Part shown: piece by piece, positions 63,472-64,000 of the stretch
Layout of the letters: every line of letters starts with the position of its first letter
Position numbering within the stretch: position 1 is the first letter of the stretch
From: Hypnocyclicus thermotrophus
GTDB taxonomy: Bacteria > Fusobacteriota > Fusobacteriia > Fusobacteriales > Fusobacteriaceae
Assembly: GCF_004365575.1 (NCBI RefSeq)
Contig: NZ_SOBG01000008.1
Span: 62,001-126,000, forward strand
DNA: 64,000 bases
Reading direction: 5' to 3'
Position numbers and translations under genes: made by a program
The notes under the pieces: model-generated
What the model was told of the DNA's origin: nothing
What the model saw: the letters and a program-made list of their open reading frames with translations, nothing else
Databases searched by the model: none

Positions 63472-63500
63472 AGTATACTATATATTTTAATTTAAATCAA
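63472..63500 (-). promoter_or_regulatory. Promoter of the hydrogenase operon
   Basis: On the minus strand TTGATT, 17-nt spacer, TATACT; start near 63465. A TTAACAA element lies just after it at 63453-63459. Confidence 0.65.
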
Positions 63501-64000
63501 ACATTTTTTATTTTTTTTATCCTTTTTTTTGTGTTTTTTTTGTATTTTTTGTTCTATTATAAAAGGTTTGTATATCAAAATAAAATTTATCAAACTATTT
63601 AAAATGTTAATAATTTATTTTGATGTTTTATTAATATTCATTTTGTTATATCCTTGAAAATATTTTTTCACAATGTATATTAAAGATGAAAATAATTAAA
63701 TCATAAAAAATATAAAAGATTTTTAACTAATTGATTATAAGACTTGAGTTTAACACAAAAATATTTTAATTAAAAATCATTATATAAATTTTATTTTATT
63801 TTTTAATTAATATAAGTCTAATAAATAAAACTTAAAATAATAGATTTTACTATTCTCCAGAAGAAAATTCTAGAAATCATATATCCGACAACTGTCCTGT
63901 ACAATATTTTGTAAAAAATGATATAATATAAATTACTCAAAACACTAAATATTTTAAAGTTTTACAAAAAAATAATAGCTATTTAATTTATTTTTTAAAT
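63501..64000. other. Gene-free AT-rich region to the right edge
   Basis: No coding frame with a start and ribosome site was found on either strand. T-rich tracts occupy 63501-63560. Near 63898-63927 TGTACA, 18-nt spacer with TG and TATAAT form a candidate plus-strand promoter toward a gene outside the window, with GACAACTGTC (63886-63895) as a small palindrome upstream. Confidence 0.5.

Noticed and set aside
1-64000. CRISPR arrays, insertion sequences, prophage or tRNA/rRNA genes
   Set aside because: No regularly spaced repeats, transposase or integrase motifs, att-like repeats or cloverleaf/rRNA signatures were seen while reading both strands; short tRNAs could still be missed without a search tool.

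Overview
The window is very AT-rich and densely coded. It looks like a strictly anaerobic, fermentative, flagellated bacterium with an outer membrane. Gene content and order are clostridia/Bacillus-like: yvyF-flgM-flgN-flgK-flgL-DUF6470-fliW-csrA, rnhB beside a FliK-like gene, yggS-sepF, and a PheB-type ACT protein. Two small secreted proteins look like outer-membrane barrels. My best guess is a motile member of Fusobacteriota. Thermotogota or a diderm Firmicute are alternatives. This is inference, because no rRNA or tRNA gene was seen. UGA is used as a normal stop codon in several genes.

Layout. 1-1061 (+): end of an unrecognised gene, then free methionine-R-sulfoxide reductase. 1099-6917 (-): a chemoreceptor, D-Ala-D-Ala ligase, a MarC-family membrane protein, pheB-like/accB and ychF. 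7023-14758 (-): flagellar late genes with csrA/fliW, followed upstream by comF, a zinc ribbon, a YraN-type protein, a 30-residue peptide and a FliK-like protein. 14833-19148 (-): rnhB, rluD and secA. 19378-20826 (+): FAD oxidoreductase. 20891-25044 (-): a six-gene operon, hgdB-like/hgdC-like/queD/queE/folE/queC, behind a preQ1-I riboswitch. 25400-26988 (-): an NSS amino-acid transporter with its 31-residue small subunit. 27355-30423 (+): lipoprotein pullulanase. 30520-36994 (-): cheA-mcp-cheW running into glgC and glk.

37170-46537 (+): a thymidine kinase-dethiobiotin synthetase fusion, a TruA-like/KH protein, an HD protein, a radical-SAM protein, a PHP phosphoesterase, a diguanylate cyclase, a barrel/SHOCT protein, hemW and yggS. 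46554-47066 (+): sepF. 47193-47912 (-): a barrel protein. 48046-52602 (+): a SNF2 helicase and an unknown partner. 52758-55781 (+): nadABC. 55886-58516 (-): adhE. 58864-63404 (-): the HydABC-type bifurcating [FeFe]-hydrogenase operon, with a fourth gene broken by an in-frame TGA. 63405-64000: non-coding apart from promoter signals.

How they work together. Pullulanase, glucokinase, GlgC, AdhE and the NADH/ferredoxin-linked hydrogenase describe alpha-glucan fermentation with H2 and ethanol as electron sinks. The che and flagellar genes provide motility. The most notable unit is the queuosine-precursor operon. It lacks queF but carries, under the same preQ1 riboswitch, an ATP-driven low-potential reductase pair of the 2-hydroxyacyl-CoA dehydratase/activator family. 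That pair is a candidate for a missing reductive step in queuosine synthesis.
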